Source of the DNA: Datnioides undecimradiatus
Lineage: Eukaryota > Chordata > Actinopteri > Lobotiformes > Datnioididae
Length of the DNA: 64,000 bases
Direction: 5' to 3'
Assembly: GCA_008933995.1 (NCBI GenBank)
Contig: WARS01000046.1
Coordinates: 3,458,026 to 3,522,025 of the forward strand
Under the pieces are notes generated by a model. It had not been told where the DNA came from. It saw only the letters and a list, made by a program, of their open reading frames with translations, and made no database searches. Numbering within the stretch: the first letter of the stretch is position 1; each line of letters starts with the position of its first letter. The position numbers and the translations under genes are program-made. Shown piece by piece: positions 41,944-54,960 of the stretch.

Positions 41944-42005
41944 CTTTCCATAATGCACATTATGGCTTTCCATAATGCACATTATGGCTTTCCATAATGT
42001 GCAAT
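41944..42005. repeat. Tandem array of near-palindromic 22-bp units
   Basis: The unit 'ctttccataatgcacattat' plus gg occurs at 41944-41965 and again at 41966-41987, followed by a partial, changed third copy to 42005. Within each unit CCATAATG and CATTATGG are perfect reverse complements around a CA centre, so each unit can form a hairpin. Confidence 0.9.
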
Positions 42006-43385
42006 CCAAACTCTCTCTGCTTTGGAAGTAAGAACTCAAGGTTGTTTAACCAATAAAAAAAAATAAAATCTTAAGTTATTGTCTAGTTACGCACTTTGCC
42101 AGTCAAACACAACTCACATTCAGAAAGTAAAAGAAAAAGCTGTTGAACACACTCTCTGTCTGAGTCAAGTGTTAGGGTTGGATTTTTAATGTATTTCTCC
42201 AGCAGAAAATGTGAGAGATTAACTAAGAAACCATCAAAGTTAAAGAAGTTAAAGAAGTTCAGATTTGTACCCATGGTAGTGCATGAGAGGCCTAACCATT
42301 TCAAACCAGTTTAGGGAAATTGGAGAGAAAATTGCAGAATCTTTCATGTGAAAATAACAGTATGGTTTTAACTTTAGCCAGTAATAGTGTTTTTCATGTA
42401 GGTCCGCATCACTTATGGTATAAAGCTGATTATACTATAAGTGATTTCATGGCCTTTTAAGCTTTGCTCCACCTGGACCAGCTGCAAAATTAAGCTGCTG
42501 TTTACAGGTTAAGGCTTCAATTATTTAATACTCAGATGGGAGGCATTCTTCATGAGGAGTGCTTTAAGTCTAAAGCTTAAGTACATTTTGTTGCAAAAAG
42601 TGCAAGGCTTTTCTGTAATGGGGTATTTCTTCTTTTACCCAAGTTAGGGATCTGAATATGCTGTCACCACACAGGTATGGGGGTGAACCGACTGCATGCC
42701 TGCATCTCCCCCCGTGGAGGTGCCTCAGTGGGGAAGAGGCTCCAGCTGCAGAAGCAAAAGCCAGGAGTGAGCTGTTAACTCCCACACTTATCAGGAGCTG
42801 AAAGGACTGCAGTGTTCACTTCTCAGGTATACACACAGGTATTTCCACTTGGCTGCCTTCCATCTATCGTGTGTGACAGGTGCTCAGGCGCTAGCTTATG
42901 ATGACATTGTTGTGGGGCCTGAGCAGGTGACAGAGCACGACACCCAATCTATCGCTCATCTGTACCCCATACATACACACAAACACATGCACGCATGTCC
43001 TCTTCATTGTCTTCCTCACCAAATCATCTGAAGTACACCACGCTCTGGCATTTTTTTCCCCCAGATGATGCCTCCTCCTCCTCCTTATCCTGTCACATCC
43101 AACAGGGCTCCCAGGTGGCTGCTGTATTAGGCTCCTGATGCTGTTTTACGGCACAAGAGCCAGGAAGGATATTATAATGAAATCTGTACATTCTTGTAAG
43201 TAATTTCACATCAGAGTGATTTATAACACAGCGGTGGATCGAGACAGATACCTGGAGGTTTGCTGCGCAGGTTGCCCTAGTGTGCTGAACATGTGTACAA
43301 ATATAATGCAGCAAAGTGGGAGGGAGGACTTTCCCAGAACTACATGTCCTCACTGTTTTCTTTAAATAACAATTTAAATTGGATG

Positions 43386-43713
43386 TACACTGTGGTAGGG
43401 GGGTGTGGTTCAGCATCAGCTGTGGGAGAGGGACGGGGAGTGGCTCACGGATGCGTCTCTGGCCACAGGTGTGAGTAATTTGACTGAATTGCTTCCTCTG
43501 CCTGCAGTAGCGGCTGGGTCGGGTGATAAAAGACTCGCTCCCGGGAAAGGAAGGAGAACGGCATCGCGGTCGAGCGGAACCAGAGCGCGTGGATGCCGAG
43601 CTCTTCACAAAAGAAAAATAAAAACCAGTCTGTACACCCGTGATCACCTGCCTGCTCGTGTGTGTGTGTGTATGCGTGTGTGGCTCCCGAGGAGAACCCA
43701 GTACCACATACAC
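43386..43713 (+). mobile_element. Solo LTR of an LTR retrotransposon with 5-bp TSD
   Basis: The element at 43391-43708 (318 bp) begins TGTGGTA and ends TACCACA, perfect 7-bp inverted termini of the TG…CA type. It is flanked on both sides by TACAC (43386-43390 and 43709-43713), a 5-bp target-site duplication as made by retroviral-type integrases. Inside are a TATA-like GATAAAAG (43525-43532) and AATAAA (43617-43622), placed as for U3-R-U5 in + orientation. No internal coding region is present, so it is a solo LTR left by recombination between two LTRs. Ty3/Gypsy is likely but not provable from the LTR alone. Confidence 0.85.
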
Positions 43714-45688
43714 ATACAACATAGCTGATCGTGAACAATAATACAACAGTAGCATGGTTTTCTGTCATTGCTATCGGTTTTAATATTTCAGCTATTGACT
43801 ATTTTGTTACTCATTAACCTTTTGAAGGCTTTACTATGATGCTTTGTATGTTTGTCTTGTATTTACATCTTATAGCCCCTTAAGCAGGTAGCATGTAGCC
43901 CTTAGCACAAGCTAACGCACGTCAGTATAGATCTTAGTTTCACTGTAAATAGTTCATTTAACTGTAAATAGTCTTCTATATTATAATATGTGTATATGCT
44001 TTATATCCAAACTCAGCTACAGAGCCCATGGTTGCTTGGCGCTTTGCTTGCAAGGTGTTGATTAAATGTGCTGTGCTGAACGCTAAATTATCAGTAATTA
44101 GCTCCACCTGGAGGGATGCTACGTATTGGTAGGAACCAAAGTAGGGTAGGCTGGCACAATAGCGGTTTTCCTATATATTGCACAGAAGCTGCTGTAGTCA
44201 AGCAGCACATAGATGTAGCTAAGTAGCCTGTTTGAAATCCCTATTTCTAATCCCACCAAGTATCCTCTGACTGACCTACTGTTTCTCCAACCAGTGGTGA
44301 CAACAGTCAGTGGGCATGAGATCGGGCCTGTCTGAATGGCTGAACATATTGTAAATGTGGGCAGTGAGTCAGAGATCTGGAACAAGGCTATCAACCCTGA
44401 TTTGACATTTCCTATGCAGAAAATGAATATAACTTTACCCCCAGAACCCTGGACATTAACACTCCTCCCACCTTCTTACTATTTTCTTATTTGTCTTGTG
44501 TTGACAAGACACATTCTCGCTTTTGCACATTTGATGGATATGCTGTCCTACGAAGAGGAATCAATTTGTCTAATGTATTTCTGTCATCTGGTGTTTATGC
44601 GCACGCTTGTATGCGTGTGTGTTCCTGTCAGTCAACAGAAGCGGCCCAACACTTCAGAGGAAGTCCACATGCCCATAATCCCTTATGGCCTGAGAACAAA
44701 TCCTCGATGAAGTTGGCTCTAACCTCAGCCTATGTTAACCAAAGGTACAGAGAAAGAGAAACTACTTGGCAAGACTTTGATCCTCCCATAACATCTTAAT
44801 GAGTTAAACGTTCTCCTATCAGATTGAGAACACTAGGGCCGGCGCTACAGATCACATTTTATATTCTAGACACAGACATCCCAGATGCCGGCAAGAAGAA
44901 CATTGTTTGCTGTCAAACCTTGCTAAGTTATGGCTGAAGGGGGAGAATAAAAAGCCCTCATAAATCCGAAAATGAAAAGGTAGAGCGCCATCAGAGATGA
45001 CCGATGCTTGGGCGAATGGAGGTTTCCTGCGCTTTGGTGCGTTTCATCCCAAGTAATGAAAATTAGGTCCCTCAACACAGAAATGACCCCAAAGATGAGA
45101 CAACCCTTTATCTCCCCCTTTCATCCGACAAGGATTATTGATTCATGAATGTAAATGATCGTTCAGGGTTTGATGTGCCCTTGAAGGTAGTTTCTCTCTC
45201 TCCTTTGAATCTTTTATCAAGTCCATGTTAGCTGCGGTTGGCTAAAAGAAAGCGTGATGCTGAAGGTTGGGGGGTATTCTTCATATCCTGCAATATTCAT
45301 ACCCTGCTGTATTATTTTAGCTTTTTTCCCCCACCTCAATAGGAATTCCACATTTGCTTTAAATGGCAGTGTGAGCTGGTGCCTTCCTTGCAGCCCCGCA
45401 ATGTTGATAGACATCAATGAATCGGATTATTTTTTGTGCAGCCGTGGACTAATCTCCTAATAATGAGGTCCATCTGCGGCAGTGACAATAAGTACAGCAC
45501 CTTCACTTTAATACTCAATCTTGGTTGACACAGACGGCATCATATTGCCAGACTAATCCACTGTCCGATGTCACGGCATGCTAAATCTAATTTGCCATTC
45601 CATTTGGGGCCCAGATATTGCTGTTGCCAGTACACCTGTTGATTGCTAACACTGCTCTCCTCACACACCTGCCTGATGGTGCACACAG

Positions 45689-45694
45689 GCACAC

Positions 45695-45738
<44 letters not shown>
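45689..45738. repeat. (CA)n microsatellite, interrupted
   Basis: About 50 bases of CA alternation with one atat interruption near 45701. Confidence 0.95.
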
Positions 45739-45740
<2 letters not shown>

Positions 45741-46337
45741 CTGCTGCCTGCTCTCCCTAAAATGGTTTCTCCCACATAGTTTCCATAGCAACAGTCCAGT
45801 TTTAGTGTTCTGTTGTTTTTCCACAGACGGAGAGTGGCTAATTTTTCAGAATGAGGGTCTTTGATGATAAAGAAAGCTAGGTTGTGAGATTTACATAATG
45901 AATGGATGCCACACTAGATCAGTCACCACCTAGCACTGATGATTGCTTTTTGATGAATTTCTTTCCTCCATGTCCTTCGGTACTTCAGCTGTGGCAGTCC
46001 ATTGTGCCCGAAAAGAGCAGTCCACACAGCCATCTATTTAGGTCAGCCTTTGTCTCTTTTGTGCCACCAAAGCCTTAAAATTGTAGTCAAATTGCACATA
46101 CCCTGAGGGCAAATGTCAACGTGTCACTTGAAGCCTTACACCAGAGTCTTTACGAGAGAAAATAGCCTATAAGTTTCTGTTTGGATGAGAAATCATGCCT
46201 CTGAGGTCGCACATACAGACTTTGTACCTCGGGCTAAACAGAACACCTCATGCTAACCTTTTCTCAGGCCTTGAAGTCCTTCTAACGTTCCTTTTACCTC
46301 ATTTGATCCTTTCCAAGAGTGTGTTTTAGTCATTTCT

Positions 46338-46364
46338 CTGTGTGTGTGTGTGTGTGTGTGTGTG
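46338..46364. repeat. (GT)n microsatellite
   Basis: About 27 bases of TG alternation. Confidence 0.95.
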
Positions 46365-49300
46365 AACATGTGTACATTCATATACGTTTGTGCGAAGGGA
46401 GCGGGTGATGTCATGGGAGTGGGAGAATTTAATCACACCCCGGCAGATGTGCGCAGTATTGATTTGTGGCTGTTTTGTGAGCGATGCTCCAGGCCCTTTG
46501 GGAAGGACATAAACCCCTCTATCAAAGCGACCTCCCCACAGGGTTTGCACCGCGCTAACACACTGCATCCCATTTGTGTGTGTAAGAGCATGTGCGTGTG
46601 TGAGGTTTTTTTTTTTTTTTGGGAAGTACAAAGGTGAACCCGAGGTACTCGTTAAATAACTCCAGCGCTCACAGGGGAAATGTATAGTTCTCTGCAGATG
46701 GAAATGGTCGATTCTTACCCCGGAGAAAGCAAACCTTATAAATAAACAAAATTGGGATGAGGTTCACGTTTCAGGACACAAAATATTGCAGCGGTAGTTA
46801 GGGTGCATGAAAGAATGCCAAATGGCTGGAGAGTGAGTTTCCTCGCAGGCAAGCATCCTGAGTATTTTGGCTTGGTGAGTGCTGGCTTTGATAAAAGGTT
46901 TTTACTTTCCTCCAGTCAGATGGCTAAAATTACATGACCTGTGATGTGAACTGGTGCCAGTGTGATCCGACCCTCCTACAGCCGTGGCACTGTCTCCTCT
47001 CTGCCTTTGTCTTTTTTCCGCACCCTAACACATACACACTTTGGATTACTCTCTAGCAGCCTCAACAGCCAGGAGGGCTCGAAAAGAGAGCAAAGAGTGA
47101 GACCCATCCTCCCTTCACCTCTTCCCTGCCAAATGGATCGGAGAAAGGGACTGTGTTTACTGCCATGGCTAATATCCTCGTTAACACTAATCTGTGGGGA
47201 GTGTTGGAGATGGTGGAAAGGAGGGAGGCTGTTCAAGAGGGAGAGAGAGAGAGGAGGTAAGGCTGGAGAGTGAAAAGGAGTATGGGGAAGAGTAAAAGGA
47301 AGAACCAGACAGAGTGAATGACCAGTGGACTTGTCTGGGCACTTGATAGCTTCCCTGATGGACTGTGATTGGCTCATTAACCCCTCCTCTTCAGGCTGGA
47401 TGTACTGCAGGCTCCCCTACTATATATTCAACGCACACACTACCAGGCAGGCTCCCACATACATGCAAACAAATATGCTCATTAACAAGCCAATGAAGTG
47501 GGCAAGCATCCACATATAATCCATTTCTTCATTAGACACACACACACACACAGCCAATGGATCATTACACTAAGTATGTTCTCTGTCAAGCCTGAACCTT
47601 GATCAACAATGCTCCCTGAATGGTGCAGTGCCATGCAAAGTTCAGATTTTGGTGCCATACTCCAGCACAAAAGGCCTCTGGGTTAGATCCTTTGTCAGAA
47701 ATGAAAGTAGGAGCTGCAGTCTATGGTGCAGAAACAGAGGGGTTTTAACTTTTAAGTGTGTAAAGATGCATCTGACAATTAGGATTTAATAGCAGATAGT
47801 AAAACAGTCCTTTTAATTTTGGCTCAGGTTGGTTTTGTTTTTTGGAAATAGTTCATTTCTGCTCAGTGTCTCTGTTAATCTGATTTTAGTCGCCAGTTTT
47901 TATTGGACGATTTCAATTCGGAGATGTAAAACAGTGTAGAAATACACACCTTTGACAGCTGCAACTGTTCATTCTGACAAACAACACAAGGGCTGAAAAT
48001 TACCACGTTATGGTGCAAATGTTTTGCAGCAACTGCGTGATGTGGTTGCTGCTCAAAGGGTTTTTTTTTCTGTTTATGTGATGCCTAATTCCACCTCAGC
48101 TGTTCTTAAGCTGCAGTAAAACAGACTCTCATGGCTCATTGCTCGGTTAAAATGATAAATGGCACAAACTGGAATGCTCGATGCTTAAAAAACTACTGCA
48201 AACACAGATGGAACTGTACAGCCCAAGCTTATAATTTCACGACACTCTGCAGTGCTCAAACTTGTGCTAAAAGTCAAACTGTGCATCAGCACGAAGACAA
48301 AAAGTCAGCGAGGATGAGAACACTTTGGCTGTCAACTTGACTGGTCCTCCGTTGTCAGCCATTTCTCAAACACGGCCAAACATTTTGTTTTCGTTGTCTC
48401 CCCTTCCTGATCGCGTCTCTCCTGTCAAAACAGAAAGCTATTTTTCTTTCAGCTGTGAATCATCTCTGCAGATCTGTGTCACAATTTCAAATAATAAATT
48501 GAAGTCTTGGACAGAGAATGTCCCCATGCAGCCGTATGCAATCATAACGTCAACATGACTGTGCCCATCGAGTGCATTATCCACTGTAAAAATTCCCAAG
48601 CAGTGCCCACACACTGGATAAGCTACTAACAGCTCCAGCTTGAACTCCGACTGTATGTTCAGTGGTGAAATAACAGAGCACAAACATTAGTCACACATCG
48701 GCGCCAGACCCTCCTCGTTTGCTTTGTCAAGTTGTTACAGTTGTTATTATTTCTGAGTGGCAGAGGTGTAATGGCCAGGAGGTTGTTAACACTGAGGTCT
48801 GGTTGTCTTTTATGGTCCCGTTGCTGTCAGATTTATATCGCCGTGCACTTCAGGTTGTATGTCATAAATTCCAAGGACAAAGGTGGAAATGGGATCACAA
48901 GGTCGTAAACACTCACCACGGCGCTGTTGCTTGCATGTGTTTGCTTGAGGTTGTTGATGATCAGTCTGGTAGACGGCACTGGGTGCTACTGCAAATGCAT
49001 TGCTTACTAATTCAATTGGTGCTGTGACATTTTAAATTTGGCTCTTAATGTCTTTTTTTCAGGAAAAAAGACAAAACATTTAATCCCTGTAATGCATGAC
49101 ACACAATTACCCACTGCAGGTCATATCCAGAAATAGTCTTAAGTGTTTGAATAATAGCTTCATGTAATAAGTCTGTAAAACATTTGGTTTGTTAATAATT
49201 GAGACGTGACACGGAAATGGCTGTGGCTTGAGGAGTCCGAATCAATGTTCGCTAAACCCCTTCCCTATACAGCTATTGTCCCATCGTAGCTTAGACACCA

Positions 49301-52300
49301 TAAATAGGCACAACAGCTGTGTCACGCTTTGGAAACATCTCATTACCCTGAAGTGGTTTTAGGCGCTAATAACAGCAAAAACTACTTGTCCAAGGGCTGA
49401 AGGACTGAAGGGTGCCGTCATTTCTTGGACTTTCCAAAACCAAAACCGCAGATTTGAAGTTTAAACTCTAAGTGTGCTTTAATATATACTGCTGATGTTT
49501 GCGTACCTGGCTACTACCTACAGTGCTAGCCAAGTGTTACAGTGTAGACTTATTTCAGACACTTAGCAAGGTTAAAGTCCTATGATAGATTAATGTGCTA
49601 CAATATAGGCCTGATTAGCTCATTTGTCCCTCACAGGCAGAGTTTGATGAATGTATTTAGGGCCAATGGTTTAGGAGCAATTAAAAATAAATAAATAAAT
49701 AAGCAGACAGGTATTCAGATTACCATCACAGCTCATGGTAATCCATCGGCCACACAGGACAAAGTGCCTATGTAAATGTCTCTAAGTGTCAAAATATTTG
49801 TAAGAATTAACAAAAGGAGAAGTAAAGAGATAATGTTTTAAAACTGGATCTTGCAGGCATGTCTCCCGACACCAGTCAGCATCCTGCTGGAGACCTTCGC
49901 CCCTACATTTCACTGAACGTTCATTAGAGCACATTGGGAACTGGCACCGATTTCTCCTAAACTACTGGCTTTGGGAAGCAGAGATGGGTCGGAGCCAAAA
50001 GATGCAGAACAGAGGATAACACAGAGGCATATATATTGCCCTTGACCAGGGAGTATTTATTTATTGAATACTTGAAAAGGTCAAAACGATACAGTCAGTC
50101 GCTGCAGATGCAGACATCCAGTGGGCAGAAGAAAAAGCTTTTATTTAGCTCTTTAATGAGTTTGTGAAGGAACATTAATTTTGAGAACTTAGATCCTTTC
50201 TTTCTTTTCTTACTGACTGAAAAGTGTGTGGTCTGTTGGGAAAAGCAGGTTATTGTGTACTCGTGAGTCATGTTGGAGAATTAAAAGCCTTTTTCATGAG
50301 CTTACCCTTTAGAAGATTCACCAGCCACTAATCTTGACACACCATTGTTTCTTTTTCTTATCAGCACATTTACATTAGCGAGTTTGTCAATAAATCTATG
50401 GCTATGGATTCAGATGTCACCCTGCCGTGGACTCCATTTACTCTTCATTTATTTCATATTCACGTTATTTTTATCTCATGTTGGGGAGCGTTCGATTTCA
50501 TGTCTCTGGCTGATTTCTATTTAATGAACGTCATTGATTTGCCCTCATCAAATCTTCATTAATCACCATGAAACTGTCTCAGTGTGTGTTCATCATGGTT
50601 TCTCCCTGGGAATATAAGACACAGACTGCATACACTTCGGTTGAGTGAGCAAATGGGTAAAGAATATTTAAATAAACCTTGTGGCATATCCTTTATTAGT
50701 CATTCACGTTGTGTTGTGTTTTTTTTCCAGCCTCAATACTGCCTCAGGGTTCAAAACACAAGTATGTCCAGCTGTGTGCACATGCATGCATATGAGTGTA
50801 CATGTATGGCAAGGGCTGCATGCTTCATGCATACAGCGTGGCGGAAAAGCCGGCAAACCACAATCGCTTCCTCACTCTTAACAGTGTTTCTTATGCAGCT
50901 CTTCTGTGCTGAGAGGCACTAGCAGAATGTATATTAAGCTCCATCTCTCAGACTCTGCATGCTCCAGCACCTGGAGGATGGGCCGAGCATCAGTTCCAGG
51001 GCTCTGAGTCAATATTAATCTGCCAATATGAAAGACTGGATTATCACTGGGGTCGATTGCCGGGGCCTCATGTAAGAGAAGTGTATAATGGGAGGGGCAG
51101 GCGGAAGGCGGGGGAGCGAAATGGACGGAGCCAGAGGAAGGCAGAGACAGAGATAGAAAACTTCCAGTGCTTCTGCATGGTAAACCCTGTCGCTTGTGTT
51201 GCAAGTGAAGCGCCCTGAAATTGATTTGAATCAAGAGGAAAGAGATACAGCAGAATTACAGGGCAGGGAGGTGGGAATATGAGGAGGGAGCCAAGGACGC
51301 TGGAAAGGTAGCTGTCATAGCCTGAGCCCATCTGCCGAGTATGTGTGTGTACACATTACACATGTACTGTATGTGTGTCTGTTTGTTGCGATGGAAGGCT
51401 GCATTGAGAAGGTTGAGGGGGACAAAACATAATGTTTGCCTCGAGGCTTGATTAAAACAGGCAGTTGCAATCTCTGCAGAAAAAACTTGGAGGTTAAAAC
51501 AAAGTTTCCAAAACTTTTAAAATAAATAAGAAATAACTCAAACTTTTAGCCAGTCTAATTTATCATATACATCCGCACAGTCAACCTGGACAACTCAGGT
51601 GCAGTAGGGCTTCTCAGGAGAGCTGAACGGGTCAACAAAATACATAAACAATAATCAAAACGGGTGCTTGAATGGGAAAGTGGGCGCTCTGATGAACCCA
51701 CAGGCAGTTATCATCAAACTCTGTGTTTAAGTGTCTTTCAGCTTGGTTTTTGGTCGTCTGTTTGGGCTCAGTTTCACTGTTCACGCAGGAAAAAGCCCCA
51801 GTAACGTACCATACACTACCTGCCCAATGGGTAGCAACCAACTGGTGACCTAGATGGAGATGTCATCAGTCAAAGAGACTTGAATGAGAAGGACCTTCAT
51901 CAGGTGACTTCAGATAAGATTAATGCTGTTGTAGCTCATTATCTGCTGGATAAACGGCCTTATTTTTGCTAACCATTTCAAAAGTTTAGATTATAACATG
52001 TCCATGTAGTGTTCACAGCTTATTTTATGTCATAAAAGTTGAACTTTTGAGGCGCTGTGTGTCAGTGCAGGGTGTTCCCCACAAAGGACAAAAGCTGTAG
52101 ATCAAGTCTTTGCCTTTTAGGAAATCGTGTCTGAAAGCCTGAGCCATATCCACTTATCACATCTCGTCTGTTTTGTATGATTGCTGGTTTTTGCCCCACT
52201 TTTGCGAGGCTACTTGGAACGAGTACAAACACTTCTGACTGTATCCATGGTCAGACAGCTTTAACTATGAACTAGTTTATTTGAAGCGGCCCCTGTGTTT

Positions 52301-54439
52301 TAGTGTGCGGAGGAACACAGAATGGACCAAAACGTGTTCGCACACACACCGTGTGCTTCGTTAATGTTGCGGTGTGCGTGTGTGTGTTTGCGCACGTCTG
52401 AGTCTGTGCGTGTGTTGTTTGTGTGTCTTCCCAGTGTGCAGTGATGGCTTTTCAGAGCCAGTGAAACATTCAGCAGCAGAGCCCAGATTGCGGCCTCCTT
52501 CCATGCCTTTACGCCTTCTCATCTCCTTCCCCACTGAGATCAGTTGTGACTCTTTGTCCTTCTTGACCTGCTGTTGAACTATCCCTCCATTATCCTCATC
52601 CTACACAACCTTCCCATCACACGCACGCTCTCCACCCCACAGGCTGTTGTTCCCCTGTTCCCCCTGTCCCAGCAACGCTCCACCTCCCCTCCTCACACCT
52701 CTTCTGGGCCAGAGATCCTTCTCCAGCTCCTCGACAGCCCTCTCTGCACTGCGACACTTCGTTCCTGTCCGTTGCCTGCTGCCCGCCTGCTAATCGGGAT
52801 TGGTGGGGAGGAACGGATCGCTGTGAGACATGGCCGTCCTCTGGAGCCCGCAGAACCAGGCCAAGGTCACTCACATCACTCTTGCGCTCCCGCTTCCCAC
52901 AGCAAACAGGGAGAAGGAGGGAGCGAGGGATGCAGGAGTTAAAGGAAAGAGAGATAAGACTGCCGCCGAGCACGGCTTCACAGTCGAGTGAGGTCTCGTG
53001 AATTGAAGAGAACACAAGTCAATAGTGACGCCAGGGCTCATTTTATTCCTCAAATTAGCGATTAAAAGGAAACCCGTGGGATATTATCATCATATCACAT
53101 GCCTATTTACCCCTTTTGATGAAATATTCAGGCATGTCACTGCGTTTGAGCGTGAGCTTATAGGTAACCTATTTTTCTGCTCTCTCCTTGATCAACACTC
53201 ATCAATAATTCACTCTTGGCCCATTAGTTTTGTGAGAAATGCCAGGGAGCAACTTAAACTCGTCAGGAATTCATTCCTTATTTATTGTGTGCGGAAACAC
53301 GTGGCACAAGAGCAGCGCTCCTTGAGCAAGTTTAGGGAAGATTCGCCGGTCAAGATTTGTCACGCTGCACGCTTAACACACAGTCGCGATGTAACCTTGA
53401 GATGATATTTACATAAATTCCAAGCCAGTGCCACATCAGATTGTTGGGAGTGAACAGTCAAGCCCCGTTTACACATTTACAAGACACCCTTACAAGACGC
53501 ACCTCCTCAGATCTCGGTCAGGAATTGTTATGGTGTTCTGCCATTCAGCGGCCCATTTCCCCGTAGAGCTGACAATGTGTTTTATGGAATAAGTTGAGAG
53601 ATGGATACTAAAGTGAGGGCTTCTGTCACAAAAGCACACAGTGTTGTCATCAACAAGGCTGTTCTTTTTTCCAGCCCATTGCCTCTGCTGTAATTTGCAC
53701 TCTCTAGCGTTCTCCCCTCCCCTCTGCCACCATTATTTCAGACAATGTTTTAGAAATCACAGCCGGTTTCCCAGCTAGTGTTCACACATTTGTCATTACA
53801 TGTCAGCAGGGCCTGGGGATTTTGCTGCTTCACTTGGCAAAAAGCAATTGTGTGCGTCAAGCTGCGGCTCTGTCGTGGAAGCTGACACACACCTGGAATG
53901 AAAAGGGCTTGTGGGTAAAGACACTTCTGATGTTATTAGGCAGCGTCCTTGGTGGAGTCCAGCCTATTTTACATGTCCCACCTGCGAGCGTGTCTCTCTT
54001 GCCTGGCTTTTATCCACACACTTGTCTCTAAGCCCTCTCAAGGCCTGAGCATCCCCTCTTTCTCCTCAAACCTTAACATGCACTGGCTCTCCGCCAAGTC
54101 GTCAGTGCTGTTTCAGAGCCCAGCTTTCAGGTCCTGTAATCTCCCTCTGGCTGTACACACTGGATTGTCACAATGATTTCTGATTAAATGCATAAAATTA
54201 TTGTATTTTCCTGCTGGAAGAGGATGTAGTGTTCTATAATTAAGTAGCACCACTGGATAAGGGAGCAAGGCAGCAAAATCTGATGTGACAGAATTTCAGA
54301 GTTTTAAAGGAAAAGTCCATTTTGTTTTACAACTCAACTCAACGTGTTGTGGACTGATTGATTATTACAGCATTGTGCTCACAAAAGTGATTGCTGAGAT
54401 ACGGGTGACATACAACATTTCAAATGCGGCCAATCAGAT

Positions 54440-54540
54440 ACTCAGATACTTTGCTTTAACAAAAGTATTAATACCATAATTTAAATGTACTGCTCAAATA
54501 AAAGTACAAATTGTGCCTTAAAGGGGTGTTACAGTGCATA
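54440..54540. repeat. Fragment of the 'aaaagtattaataccat' teleost repeat
   Basis: 'aacaaaagtattaataccat' and 'caaataaaagtacaaattgt' match a common dispersed fish repeat. A related fragment lies at 54835-54960. Confidence 0.5.
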
Positions 54541-54834
54541 ATGCTTAATTATTTGGGCACACAGGGCCTTATCATGTTCAAGAAGACAAAAAATATCCTC
54601 CTAGTTTTATGTAGGACAAACCCCAGCTTTATCATTGTTAGAAGTTACATGGTGAGATCATGTAAACTCAAGTCAGAATAGGACAAATCAGACACGTTAC
54701 TGAAGACAGCATATGTTTATACAGAAGTTGTAAGTGTTAGTGCAGTATGATAAAAGATAAACAAAGAAGTCTGTTAACTGTAAAGGATGTTTGTAGGGAT
54801 TGTTTGGATAGTAACATACTTTCCTTTTCTCCTC

Positions 54835-54960
54835 CAAATAAGCAGGGATGGACGTAATAAATTACATATTTTCTCATTACTGAGAGATAAACTGTATACT
54901 TGTACTGAATGAATATTTTTACAAATGAGTCATATCACTTTTACTTGTGCAACTAGTTTT
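54835..54960. repeat. Fragment of a 'tacttgtact' teleost repeat
   Basis: Segments 'gcagggatggacgtaataaa', 'tatacttgtactgaatg' and 'cacttttacttgtg' resemble the same dispersed family as 41584-41640. Confidence 0.4.

Larger units (their letters stand above)
31101..43385. other. Intergenic, repeat-rich, no gene recognised
   Basis: The stretch contains LINE tails (31142-31390, 37860-38490), an inverted repeat pair (31544-31762), a hAT-like repeat (39410-39645), a near-palindromic tandem array (41944-42005) and one unexplained 121-codon frame (41211-41582). A purine-pyrimidine alternating tract lies at 33431-33452. The rest is unassigned. Confidence 0.7.

Noticed and set aside
43093-43755. 220-codon frame on the - strand, the longest in the window
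   Set aside because: It crosses the solo LTR, includes a CA-repeat-derived histidine/threonine run, shows no domain and has low-complexity composition.
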